From UBA1081 sp045535305 (GTDB taxonomy: Bacteria > Bacillota > Clostridia > Oscillospirales > Acutalibacteraceae), in assembly GCA_045535305.1 (NCBI GenBank), contig JAZSLJ010000011.1, forward strand, positions 1-11,404: a stretch of DNA of 11,404 bases, in the 5' to 3' direction. Positions 6,314-11,404 of this stretch are shown here, piece after piece (position 1 is the stretch's first letter; every line of letters starts with the position of its first letter). The notes under the pieces were generated by a model. That model ran no database searches, was not told the DNA's origin, and saw nothing but the letters and a program-made list of their open reading frames with translations. The position numbers were made by a program, and so were the translations under genes.

Positions 6314-7558
6314 TTAACCAAGTCCTTTTTCGTCAAAATCGAATACTGTCTGTATTGCAAGGTCGATTGACTGCTCAATAACATCGGGAATAAGGATATC
6401 CGCATCATCAAGCCTTGTGTGGTAATATCTTGCGGGTGCGGGATCCATGGCAACGAAGCTTGCGGCGGGTACGCCTGCCTGTGATGCGGCGGCGGCATCG
6501 GTTGCCCCAAGAGGTACTGCACCGAAGGGAACGTCAAGACCGACCTTCTTTGCCGCATTCTGCATAAGAGCACAGGCTCTTGCATCGTTATTGACAGTAC
6601 CTGTCATATCCTTATTATAAATGGTCATAAATTCTGCATCGCGCAAAGTATCGAATGACATAAACACGGTTTCCACACCGTCAGAGCCGTCAAATTCGGG
6701 ATGAGCCTTAAAGAATGCCTTTGAACCGCGAAGACCTGCTTCTTCACCGCCAACCATAGCGGCAACGACCTCTGTATTTTCAAATCTTATATCATTTTCC
6801 TCAAGGAATTTAAGCACGGATGCGGCAACGTAACAACCTGTAAGGTTATCAATAGCACCGGGAACATACCTCTTACTGTTTGTGAATTTATAAAGTAAGC
6901 CGTAAGCTGGTACAAAAGCAAGCTGACCGAGGCTCATACCCTTTGCGAGCTTTTTATTTTTGGTTTTAAGAACAACTGCAGATGTTGCAATAGTATATGC
7001 AAGACCTGCAATAGCATAGCCTGCAACGGCAGTAACGCCGTGAGAGCCGAGCTTATATGTATAAGTCCATTCGGGAGCTGAATCGGTATGACCGGAAATG
7101 ATGATTCTGCGCTTGGTTTCGCCTTTTGCTTTTCTTACGGCAATAACATTACCGGACTCTTTCTTCTTGAAAAACGGGTCAAGCATCTCTTTATAGAGAA
7201 CAAACTCACCAACAATACCCGAAAGTGCCGCACCGATAAAACCGAATGATGCACCTGCAAACTTTTTATTCTTCAGAGCACCTGCGATATTGCAAGCGGT
7301 TGAGCCGAGCAAACAAGAGCCTGCAATCGGCACAAAGGACATAAATGCATCGGGATGCACATCATAAGTTTCTCTGTCAACGGAGTCAGCATACTCTTTA
7401 AGGCTTTCCATCATATATTCCTGCGCCTTTTTTTCGCTCTCTTCACCACAGGGACGAGGGCCTATCTCCTTACAGATATATTTTATTGAATTAACCGAAT
7501 ACTCGGTGCAATCCTTTACCTGATTTTTTGCATTTGTTATTAAGTCTTTGAAATTCAT
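6314..7558 (-). CDS. M28-family zinc metallopeptidase with membrane segments
   Basis: A 414-residue protein with the di-zinc aminopeptidase pattern of family M28: SGHTDS (His157, Asp159), GAIDNLTG (Asp237, the bridging ligand), GGEEAGLRGS (Glu272 general base, Glu273 ligand), SFDTL (Asp303) and YYHTRLDD (His380). All expected metal and catalytic residues are present, so it should be active, trimming N-terminal residues or small peptides. Unusually, hydrophobic stretches at about 73-94, 100-121, 172-196 and 208-224 are inserted before and within the catalytic domain, which suggests a membrane-bound enzyme. The start ATG has AAGGAG 8 bases upstream, a good promoter and its own terminator, so it is transcribed alone. 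The substrate is not evident, and the divergent sporulation gene need not be related. Confidence 0.88.
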   Translation of the reverse strand: MNFKDLITNAKNQVKDCTEYSVNSIKYICKEIGPRPCGEESEKKAQEYMMESLKEYADSVDRETYDVHPDAFMSFVPIAGSCLLGSTACNIAGALKNKKFAGASFGFIGAALSGIVGEFVLYKEMLDPFFKKKESGNVIAVRKAKGETKRRIIISGHTDSAPEWTYTYKLGSHGVTAVAGYAIAGLAYTIATSAVVLKTKNKKLAKGMSLGQLAFVPAYGLLYKFTNSKRYVPGAIDNLTGCYVAASVLKFLEENDIRFENTEVVAAMVGGEEAGLRGSKAFFKAHPEFDGSDGVETVFMSFDTLRDAEFMTIYNKDMTGTVNNDARACALMQNAAKKVGLDVPFGAVPLGATDAAAASQAGVPAASFVAMDPAPARYYHTRLDDADILIPDVIEQSIDLAIQTVFDFDEKGLG

Positions 7559-7590
7559 CGCAAAAGCTCCTTACCTATAACATTAACAAA

Positions 7591-7619
7591 ATTTTAACAT
7601 AAATTTAAATATTTTACAA
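7591..7619 (-). promoter_or_regulatory. Sigma-A-type promoter of the M28 peptidase gene
   Basis: On the minus strand TTGTAA (7614-7619) and TAAAAT (7591-7596) are separated by exactly 17 bases. The expected start near 7584 gives a 5' leader of about 26 bases that holds the AAGGAG site. Confidence 0.7.
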
Positions 7620-7681
7620 GTGTATATTAACTGATTGTTGCAAAAATAATAATAAAACATTTTATTTTTCTGGTGATTAAA

Positions 7682-8329
7682 ATGGAAAGACTCGGTAGAT
7701 ATACGGTAAAGCTGTCGGGCAATACGGGAGTTATCGGCTCAGCAGCGGTAGGAGCAAAGGCGGAAAGCGAAGGGCCTCTTGCATCGGAATTTGATTATCT
7801 TTACCCCGATGATACCATAGAACAGGAAACCTGGGAGCAGGCAGAAAGTGCGCTTCACAAAAAAGCGGTGGAGCTTGCAATAAAAAAATCGGGCAAAACT
7901 CCCGATGACATTGATATTCTTTTTGCAGGCGACCTGTTGAATCAGTGTACAGGCTCGACTTTCGGCATAAAGGATATGAACATTCCGTTTTTAGGCGTTT
8001 ACGGTGCTTGCTCAACAATGGCGCTGTCCCTTGCAACCGCATCTGTTTTTGTGGATTCGGGTGCGGCAAGAGTTGCGGCGGCGTCAACATCATCACATTT
8101 CTGCTCTGCGGAAAAACAGTTCCGCTACCCCCTCGAATACGGCGGTCAGCGCACCCCAACCGCACAGAGAACGGCAACTGCGGCAGGCTGTGCCGTTATT
8201 GAGCAGAATCAGAAATGCGGAATACTCATAGACAGCGTTCTGTTCGGCAGAGTGCAGGATTTAGGCATAACCGACGCCAACAATATGGGTGCGGCTATGG
8301 CACCTGTAGATGTTAAAATAGAACCATAA
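7682..8329 (+). pseudogene. spoVAD: Truncated stage V sporulation protein AD
   Basis: 215 codons that match the first two thirds of SpoVAD, a thiolase-fold protein of the SpoVA channel that moves dipicolinic acid into the developing spore; intact members have about 340 residues. The start LGRYTVKLS, the EGPLASEFD stretch, DLLNQCTGSTFGI, the thiolase-like Cys in GVYGACSTMALSLA and the conserved NNMGAAMAP block are all clear. After the AP codons (8300-8305) the reading changes to an unrelated VDVKIEP and stops. The last third is not found further on in this window. spoVAC and spoVAE, the usual partners, are also absent beside it. The start at 7682 has GGTGA 5 bases upstream; GTG 7673 is unlikely. 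CATTTTA at 7658-7664 fits a sigma-G -10 element, but no good -35 accompanies it. Confidence 0.85.
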
Positions 8330-8544
8330 ACTAAGCGAAAAGCAACACAAAATCTTACACAAATTTCGACACGAAAGGTGGTGAAAACGCCCTATTTTAC
8401 TGGGGTTACGGGCATTTTAGGGTTGGCAAATTTGCCATATTTAAAATTTGCGAAAATCGCTCGTTTACAATTTGTTTACAATTAGTTTTTGACACAAAAA
8501 TCAGCACTATTATTACAATAAAGAAAAATGAAAGGATGAATCAA
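8330..8544. other. Junction region between spoVAD and tnpV, with palindromes and direct repeats
   Basis: This stretch follows the break in spoVAD and belongs to no recognised gene. It holds a 12-base palindrome GGCAAATTTGCC (8425-8436), a small hairpin GCGA-AAA-TCGC (8450-8460) and a direct repeat GTTTACAATT (8463-8472 and 8474-8483) just before the tnpV promoter. A 34-codon frame with a GTG start (8381-8485; begins VKTPYFTGVTGIL) lies across it. The AAAGGTG before that GTG is too close to be a normal ribosome binding site. I cannot say whether it is expressed. Confidence 0.5.
8489..8519 (+). promoter_or_regulatory. Promoter of tnpV
   Basis: A perfect -35 box TTGACA (8489-8494) is followed by two possible -10 boxes: TATTAC after 16 bases (8511-8516) or TACAAT after 19 bases (8514-8519). 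It would give a short leader to the tnpV start. Confidence 0.55.
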
Positions 8545-8898
8545 ATGAAAATTACATACCGTGAAGTAAATGGTTACCTTATACCGAATCTTAAACTGCC
8601 GCCTGAAGAAGCCAATGTCAGGCTTGGGAAATGGGGAATGATGTATAAATCTTATCTCGAAAAACATAAGTCTGCGTTTTTTAATTCGCTTCTTACGAGA
8701 GGCAAACTTTATCAACACTGTGCCGAAGTGGAAAAGCAGGCAAATGAAATGTTTGATATGATTGTGGAGCAAATGAAAGTGGAAGAGCGTGTGACAGAAG
8801 AATTGAAAGAGGAGAATCAGATGGAGTGGGTGCATAGAATGGGGAATATTGAAGCAAGGGCGAGGGAGGTTGTGTGTGAGGAGTTGATTTATGTTTAA
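8545..8898 (+). CDS. tnpV: TnpV family transposon-encoded protein
   Basis: 117 residues fitting the TnpV family, small proteins of Tn4451/Tn4453-like and related clostridial mobilisable elements. Typical landmarks are the start ITYREVNGYLIPNLKLPPEE, GKWGMMYKSYLEKHK, the LLTRGKLYQHCAEVEKQA helix, a coiled-coil-like EQMK..E.ITEELK region and the end NIEARAREVVCEELIYV. The family has been suspected to help excision or its control, but its job is not settled. The ATG at 8545 is preferred because AAAGGA lies 8 bases upstream; the ATG at 8536 sits on top of that site. No transposase or recombinase gene accompanies it here, so this looks like the remnant or one end of an element. It is followed at once by a strong terminator. 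Confidence 0.85.
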   Translation: MKITYREVNGYLIPNLKLPPEEANVRLGKWGMMYKSYLEKHKSAFFNSLLTRGKLYQHCAEVEKQANEMFDMIVEQMKVEERVTEELKEENQMEWVHRMGNIEARAREVVCEELIYV

Positions 8899-8900
8899 TA

Positions 8901-8936
8901 GATAAAACAGGTGGTTTTAAAACCACCTGTTTTATC
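8901..8936. terminator. Bidirectional terminator: perfect 36-base palindrome
   Basis: 18-base arms with no mismatch (8901-8918, 8919-8936), core CAGGTGG/CCACCTG with AAAA/TTTT flanks, so that T-runs follow the GC stem on either strand. It lies 2 bases after tnpV and 72 bases after the stop of the minus-strand four-gene operon, and can serve both convergent transcripts. Confidence 0.85.
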
Positions 8937-9008
8937 TCAATTGAAAGTTAATATTCTTTCGATTTTGTATGAATATTTAAGCCGTTTTGGTAATAAATCC
9001 AAATAATT

Positions 9009-9476
9009 TTATTCGTCAATACTCTGGTTATCAGCTGCATCAGCTAATAATTTAGGATCTGCCTCCTGCAACATTAACAATAATAAATTAAGACCATATT
9101 TTTCAAACATAGCTATTGGCAACAGTATACTGTCCTCAATTATATCTTTAGATAATTCAATGTTTTCAAAAGATACAAATGTTTTGTAGCGAATTTCTCC
9201 GTCTTCATAATCTAATTCAAAGTTACCATTATTTAGACCAAAGTTTACTCTATGTAAATATTCGGATACTTGTTGTAAATACTTTTTTTCAACATGATTG
9301 TTAAGACATACTAGTACAGAATATGAGTTTTTTCGCAACAATATATAGATGTCTAAATTTCCTAAAGCATTATTCATATTAATGCCGGTTTTTATTACAG
9401 AATTTTTAGAGTTGTATGTATACTTCCAATCCAAATCGGCAAATAAATTTTCAATTAGTTCCATTGTTTTTTTCAT
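9009..9476 (-). CDS. YbjN-like protein (T3S-chaperone-like fold)
   Basis: 155 residues that resemble the YbjN family. The pattern is: a first helix, then a strand pair with a bulge (LDWKYTYNSKNSVIKTGINMNNALGNLDIYILLR), a helix (KKYLQQVSEYLHRVNFGLNNGNFELDYEDGEIRYKTFV, the most typical stretch, about residues 63-103) and a C-terminal helix. These proteins share the fold of type III secretion chaperones; many are thought to bind other proteins, and none has a known enzymatic activity. There is no secretion system here. It is the last gene of a four-gene unit: its GAGGTG site (5 bases before the ATG) overlaps the stop of the membrane-protein gene. By analogy it might bind one of the three upstream products, but that is a guess. 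Confidence 0.65.
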   Translation of the reverse strand: MKKTMELIENLFADLDWKYTYNSKNSVIKTGINMNNALGNLDIYILLRKNSYSVLVCLNNHVEKKYLQQVSEYLHRVNFGLNNGNFELDYEDGEIRYKTFVSFENIELSKDIIEDSILLPIAMFEKYGLNLLLLMLQEADPKLLADAADNQSIDE

Positions 9477-9485
9477 AATAACACC

Positions 9486-9884
9486 TCAAATTTTAACTTT
9501 CTTTATAATTGATTCTGCAATGTTTGAGCTTGTAAGTGATAAACCTAATGAAATAATAGATAATATATCATTTCCAAGTGCTGAAGAAAAGAACCATAAA
9601 TAAATAACGACGAGCAAACAAAAAGGAATATAAGAACACATATTAACCTTTGTTGTAAAATGTTTGACTTCACGATTAATTATTTTTTGGGGAACAGTAA
9701 AGTTTTTTATTTTTTTTGTTATATTTATTCTTATATGCTCTACAATTGATACGAAAATAGTTAATAGAGCAAAAATATTTATTAGAGAAACAATAACAGT
9801 TAGATTATCCGAATGTTCAGAAATAACTCTAAAAAAAATTAACAGACCAAAAACAATAGAGATAGGAATTGCACGATTTTTCAT
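9486..9884 (-). CDS. Small four-helix membrane protein, unknown
   Basis: 132 residues, no family recognised. Hydrophobic stretches at about 6-22, 29-46, 83-98 and 103-120 suggest four membrane helices in two pairs, separated by a basic soluble loop (about residues 50-80, rich in Lys/Arg) that would lie in the cytosol. The C-terminus is short and basic (IIKKVKI). The ATG at 9884 overlaps the stop of the upstream 78-codon gene as ATGA, a sign of translational coupling; GGAAGG stands 6 bases upstream. It could be a membrane effector or anchor for the partner proteins of this operon, but nothing in the sequence proves a role. The DNA is clearly more AT-rich than the metabolic genes of the window. 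Confidence 0.7.
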   Translation of the reverse strand: MKNRAIPISIVFGLLIFFRVISEHSDNLTVIVSLINIFALLTIFVSIVEHIRINITKKIKNFTVPQKIINREVKHFTTKVNMCSYIPFCLLVVIYLWFFSSALGNDILSIISLGLSLTSSNIAESIIKKVKI

Positions 9885-10117
9885 ATAATACCTTCCATTA
9901 ATATATTTTTTACGTCTATAATAACTTGATCGTCTTCATTTAAAAACGATCGCAGAAAAATGTATCTTTTAGTTAATAATAGAATAATATCTTCATTTTT
10001 AAAAACTTTTTCTTTTTTTAGATTACAACTAAATTCTTGTAATTTGTATTTAGATATTACCTTATTAATATTTTTCTTCGTTGAAGCTTTATTAGGAAAA
10101 TAAATACTATTATTCAT
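9881..10117 (-). CDS. 78-residue protein of unknown function
   Basis: A small, basic, Lys- and Asn-rich protein with no recognised family. It has a charged first half, a short hydrophobic patch (DIILLLTKRYIFLRSFL, about residues 43-59) that is probably a buried strand or amphipathic helix, not a membrane segment, and an acidic end (NEDDQVIIDVKNIL). Its ATG (10117) overlaps the end of the coiled-coil gene by 8 bases and has AGGGGCG 6-7 bases upstream. Its stop overlaps the next start as ATGA. Tight overlaps on both sides are the best evidence that it is a real gene and works with its neighbours. Confidence 0.65.
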   Translation of the reverse strand: MNNSIYFPNKASTKKNINKVISKYKLQEFSCNLKKEKVFKNEDIILLLTKRYIFLRSFLNEDDQVIIDVKNILMEGII

Positions 10118-10418
10118 TAGAATCGCCCCTATTACTATATTCGTAATTAGAATTGTATAGTGCTCTTAAGGTTAAAAGATCATCAATTGAAAAATCCTCT
10201 TTGTTTTCATATTTATCTCTTAATAATTTAGATTGCTGTTGTTCTTTAGGATGCCCAAATTTTTCAGCCATATCTAATACATTATATATCATTTCTTTGC
10301 TAGTTTTTGTCATAATTTGTTTGGATAGTTTTTCCTTTTCAAGCTCAATTTCCGATATTTTTTTTGCAAGAGAATCAATTTTTTTGGTTGTCTTTTTATC
10401 AAATAATGAACTTATCAC
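10110..10418 (-). CDS. Small coiled-coil protein, first gene of a four-gene operon
   Basis: 102 residues, highly charged, no recognised family. After a short hydrophobic start (ISSLFDKK) a long Lys/Glu helix with heptad-like spacing (about residues 10-38: KKIDSLAKKISEIELEKEKL) predicts a coiled coil. A more compact helical part follows, with a Gln-rich stretch (KEQQQSKLLRDKYENKEDF). The start GTG at 10418 is chosen because AGGTGA lies 8 bases upstream; a GTG at 10430 has AGG too close. It is the promoter-proximal gene of the unit. Coiled coil and lack of signal peptide suggest a cytosolic protein that assembles with itself or with the membrane partner; that is inference. Confidence 0.65.
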   Translation of the reverse strand: MISSLFDKKTTKKIDSLAKKISEIELEKEKLSKQIMTKTSKEMIYNVLDMAEKFGHPKEQQQSKLLRDKYENKEDFSIDDLLTLRALYNSNYEYSNRGDSNE

Positions 10419-10474
10419 TTTACAATTCACCTACCTGTTGATTGTGGAGCTACCTAAAGTTGTCCGCTATATAT

Positions 10475-10503
10475 ATAATAGCTTGCCACAAAACTAGCAT
10501 CAA
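10475..10503 (-). promoter_or_regulatory. Promoter of the four-gene minus-strand operon
   Basis: On the minus strand TTGATG (10498-10503) and TATTAT (10475-10480) are exactly 17 bases apart. Transcription would start near 10468, about 50 bases before the GTG start of the first gene. The promoter points away from the attenuator-controlled GNAT gene. Confidence 0.6.
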
Positions 10504-10511
10504 GACATACA

Positions 10512-10552
10512 ACAAAAACGCTTTGATTTTCGACAAAAACGCTTAATATTCG
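10512..10552. repeat. Two tandem copies of a 21-base repeat between divergent promoters
   Basis: ACAAAAACGCTT is exact at 10512-10523 and 10533-10544; each is followed by a similar tail (TGATTTTCG, AATATTCG). A third, partial and diverged unit (ACTGAAAAGCG) follows at 10553-10563. The period is two helical turns and the site lies between the two divergent promoters, which would suit a regulator binding on one DNA face. No regulator gene is seen nearby. Confidence 0.55.
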
Positions 10553-10573
10553 ACTGAAAAGCGATGTTTTTAA

Positions 10574-10644
10574 CCGACAATACTCAAATCATTCAATTTT
10601 ATTTACACCTGACAATACTGTAAAATATTGACTTTTCATACTGT
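10574..10644. repeat. GACAATACT/ATACTGT repeats around the GNAT promoter
   Basis: GACAATACT occurs at 10576-10584 and 10611-10619. ATACTGT occurs at 10615-10621 and 10638-10644, the latter within the promoter spacer, and ATACTG recurs at the -10 box (10652-10657). TACTGTCGG (10639-10647) is nearly the inverse of CCGACAATA (10574-10582). They are candidate operator sites, not proven. Confidence 0.4.
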
Positions 10645-10656
10645 CGGTGCTATACT
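10628..10656 (+). promoter_or_regulatory. Promoter of the leader peptide-GNAT unit
   Basis: TTGACT (10628-10633) and TATACT (10651-10656) are separated by exactly 17 bases, close to the sigma-A consensus. Transcription would start near 10663, just ahead of the leader peptide's ribosome binding site. Confidence 0.8.
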
Positions 10657-10687
10657 GATAAAAACTAATGAAAGGCAGGTGGACAAA

Positions 10688-10744
10688 ATGATGAAAAGAA
10701 TTTACTTAATGAAATCAGCTACCGTTTTGTCCGTTTGCAAATAA
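10688..10744 (+). CDS. Regulatory leader peptide, 18 residues
   Basis: The short frame encodes MMKRIYLMKSATVLSVCK and has a good ribosome binding site (AGGTGG at 10677-10682, 5 bases from the ATG at 10688, or 8 bases from the second ATG). It lies between promoter and terminator hairpin. Bases 10710-10718 (TGAAATCAG, codons for Met8-Ser10) are perfectly complementary to 10773-10781 in the hairpin, so the progress of the ribosome can decide which structure forms. Short leaders of this kind govern antibiotic-resistance genes such as erm, ABC-F and some tet genes by stalling when a drug binds the ribosome. That this one senses a drug is inference. Confidence 0.7.
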   Translation: MMKRIYLMKSATVLSVCK

Positions 10745-10764
10745 TACTTCTTTTATACGGATTT

Positions 10765-10804
10765 ATGCGTTTCTGATTTCACGGTCAGAAGCGCATTTTT
10801 ATTT
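10765..10804 (+). terminator. Attenuator terminator upstream of the GNAT gene
   Basis: 12-base arms (10765-10776 and 10785-10796, one G-T pair) enclose an 8-base loop; the T-rich tract TTTTATTTT follows. It sits between the leader peptide and the GNAT start, so it would end transcription before the gene unless its 5' arm is captured by the leader sequence at 10710-10718. Confidence 0.8.
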
Positions 10805-10822
10805 TATGAAAGAGGTTAAGTA

Positions 10823-11320
10823 ATGAACGAAATAAAATTTGTAACAGTTAAAAATAATAGAAAACACCACAAACTCCTTGAAAGCATAATGCTTCCCTAT
10901 TGTCATGAACTTGACAGTAATGTAGGCAGAGAAACACCGGAAGCAACTCTGAAAAAGTTTATAGCGAGTATCGCCAATATGTCTGAAGATAAAGACAGAT
11001 TTGTGGAGCTTTGCTATCTTGGTGAAAATTTAATCGGCTTCGCTTACGGCAAGATTGACCGTGAAGAACACCGAGGTTATGTACGTCCCGGTTGGGGTTA
11101 TGTGATGGAGTTTTATGTGAAGTCCGAATACAGACGAAATGGCTACGGCAGAGAGATATATAAACATCTCGAAAGTATTTTTAAATCAAACGGTGTCAGT
11201 AATATTTGGATGACCGCCGACCCTGTTATGGGTGAGCCTTTTTGGAGTGCGGTAGGTTTTACGAACAGTGGAGAGAAATCACCTGAGAATAATTTATACA
11301 TATATGAGAAAACGATTTAA
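10823..11320 (+). CDS. GNAT-family N-acetyltransferase
   Basis: 165 residues, one GNAT domain, which moves an acetyl group from acetyl-CoA to an amine on a small molecule or protein. Motif A is clear: the strand YVMEFYVKSEYRR, then RRNGYGREIYKHLE (about residues 104-117), which holds the R-x-x-G-x-G pyrophosphate loop. The C-terminal FWSAVGFTNSGE fits motif B. AGAGG stands 7 bases before the ATG. The gene lies behind a leader peptide and terminator, and such control is usual for drug-resistance genes, so acetylation of an antibiotic is possible. Substrate cannot be told from the sequence; a housekeeping acetylation role remains equally open. A second gene begins 12 bases after the stop. Confidence 0.85.
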   Translation: MNEIKFVTVKNNRKHHKLLESIMLPYCHELDSNVGRETPEATLKKFIASIANMSEDKDRFVELCYLGENLIGFAYGKIDREEHRGYVRPGWGYVMEFYVKSEYRRNGYGREIYKHLESIFKSNGVSNIWMTADPVMGEPFWSAVGFTNSGEKSPENNLYIYEKTI

Positions 11321-11332
11321 GAGGAGAAAGTT

Positions 11333-11404
11333 ATGAGTATATTCACAAGCGCAAGCGGAAAATCAGTTTATCGTGGATACGACTATTTTCTTAAGAATAA
11401 GGTT
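11333..11404 (+). CDS. Start of a probable SWIM zinc-finger protein (cut by window end)
   Basis: Only 24 codons are inside the window: MSIFTSASGKSVYRGYDYFL and four more residues. GAGGAG stands 6 bases before the ATG and the gap to the GNAT stop is 12 bases, so the two genes are probably cotranscribed and share the attenuator. The opening with V-Y-R-G-Y-D-Y-F is like the start of SWIM zinc-finger proteins found in Firmicutes, where a Cys-x-Cys...Cys-x-His motif comes later. That motif is outside the window, so the call is tentative. Confidence 0.5.
   Translation, partial: MSIFTSASGKSVYRGYDYFLKNKV

Noticed and set aside
7658..7664. Sigma-G promoter of spoVAD
   Set aside because: Only the -10 element fits (CATTTTA); no acceptable -35 lies 17-18 bases upstream, so it is not listed as a feature.
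10153..10497. 114-codon plus-strand frame
   Set aside because: Antisense to the coiled-coil gene; AT-rich sequence gives such frames by chance.

Overview
The window looks like chromosome from an anaerobic, probably gut-dwelling member of the Firmicutes (class Clostridia, Oscillospiraceae/Ruminococcaceae type). Four things suggest this: Gram-positive style AAGGAG ribosome binding sites, a spoVAD-type sporulation gene, a TnpV protein of the clostridial Tn4451 kind, and many short palindromic intergenic repeats. This is an inference from gene content; there is no rRNA or tRNA in the window.

Region 1 (1-4540) is mostly metabolic and lies on the minus strand. A ribulokinase (araB) is followed by a GPH-family sugar:cation symporter, which ends at a strong intrinsic terminator. 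Next, from its own promoter, comes a membrane-anchored C39-like papain-fold peptidase. The two sugar genes fit uptake and phosphorylation of L-arabinose/L-ribulose or an arabinoside. Palindrome-rich repeat elements lie after the peptidase gene (1-141), between transporter and kinase (2680-2813), and upstream of the kinase (4600-4735).

Region 2 (4742-6142, minus strand) is a candidate polymorphic-toxin module. It has a DUF4417 gene, a 90-codon C-terminal domain that resembles an RNase toxin, and a small acidic candidate immunity gene 10 bases further on with a strong ribosome binding site. The first two reading frames are separated by a single -1 step at a run of six A residues, so they are either a broken fusion or a frameshift-dependent one.

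Region 3 (6270-8900) holds an M28 membrane peptidase with a clear promoter and terminator (minus strand). Divergent from it is a spoVAD cut off at about two thirds of its length. The sequence after the cut is unrelated and leads into a tnpV gene, which suggests that a mobile element or rearrangement broke the sporulation gene.

Region 4 (8901-10503) is a compact, very AT-rich four-gene minus-strand operon with its own promoter, closed by a perfect 36-base palindromic terminator. It encodes a coiled-coil protein, a 78-residue unknown, a four-helix membrane protein and a YbjN-like protein. I do not recognise it as a described system, and it is a leading candidate for something new.

Region 5 (10504-11404, plus strand) reads away from that operon. 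A consensus promoter is followed by an 18-codon leader peptide and a terminator-like hairpin, and nine leader bases are perfectly complementary to the 5' arm and loop of that hairpin. Then come a GNAT acetyltransferase and the start of a probable SWIM zinc-finger gene. The layout matches transcription attenuators of antibiotic-resistance genes.
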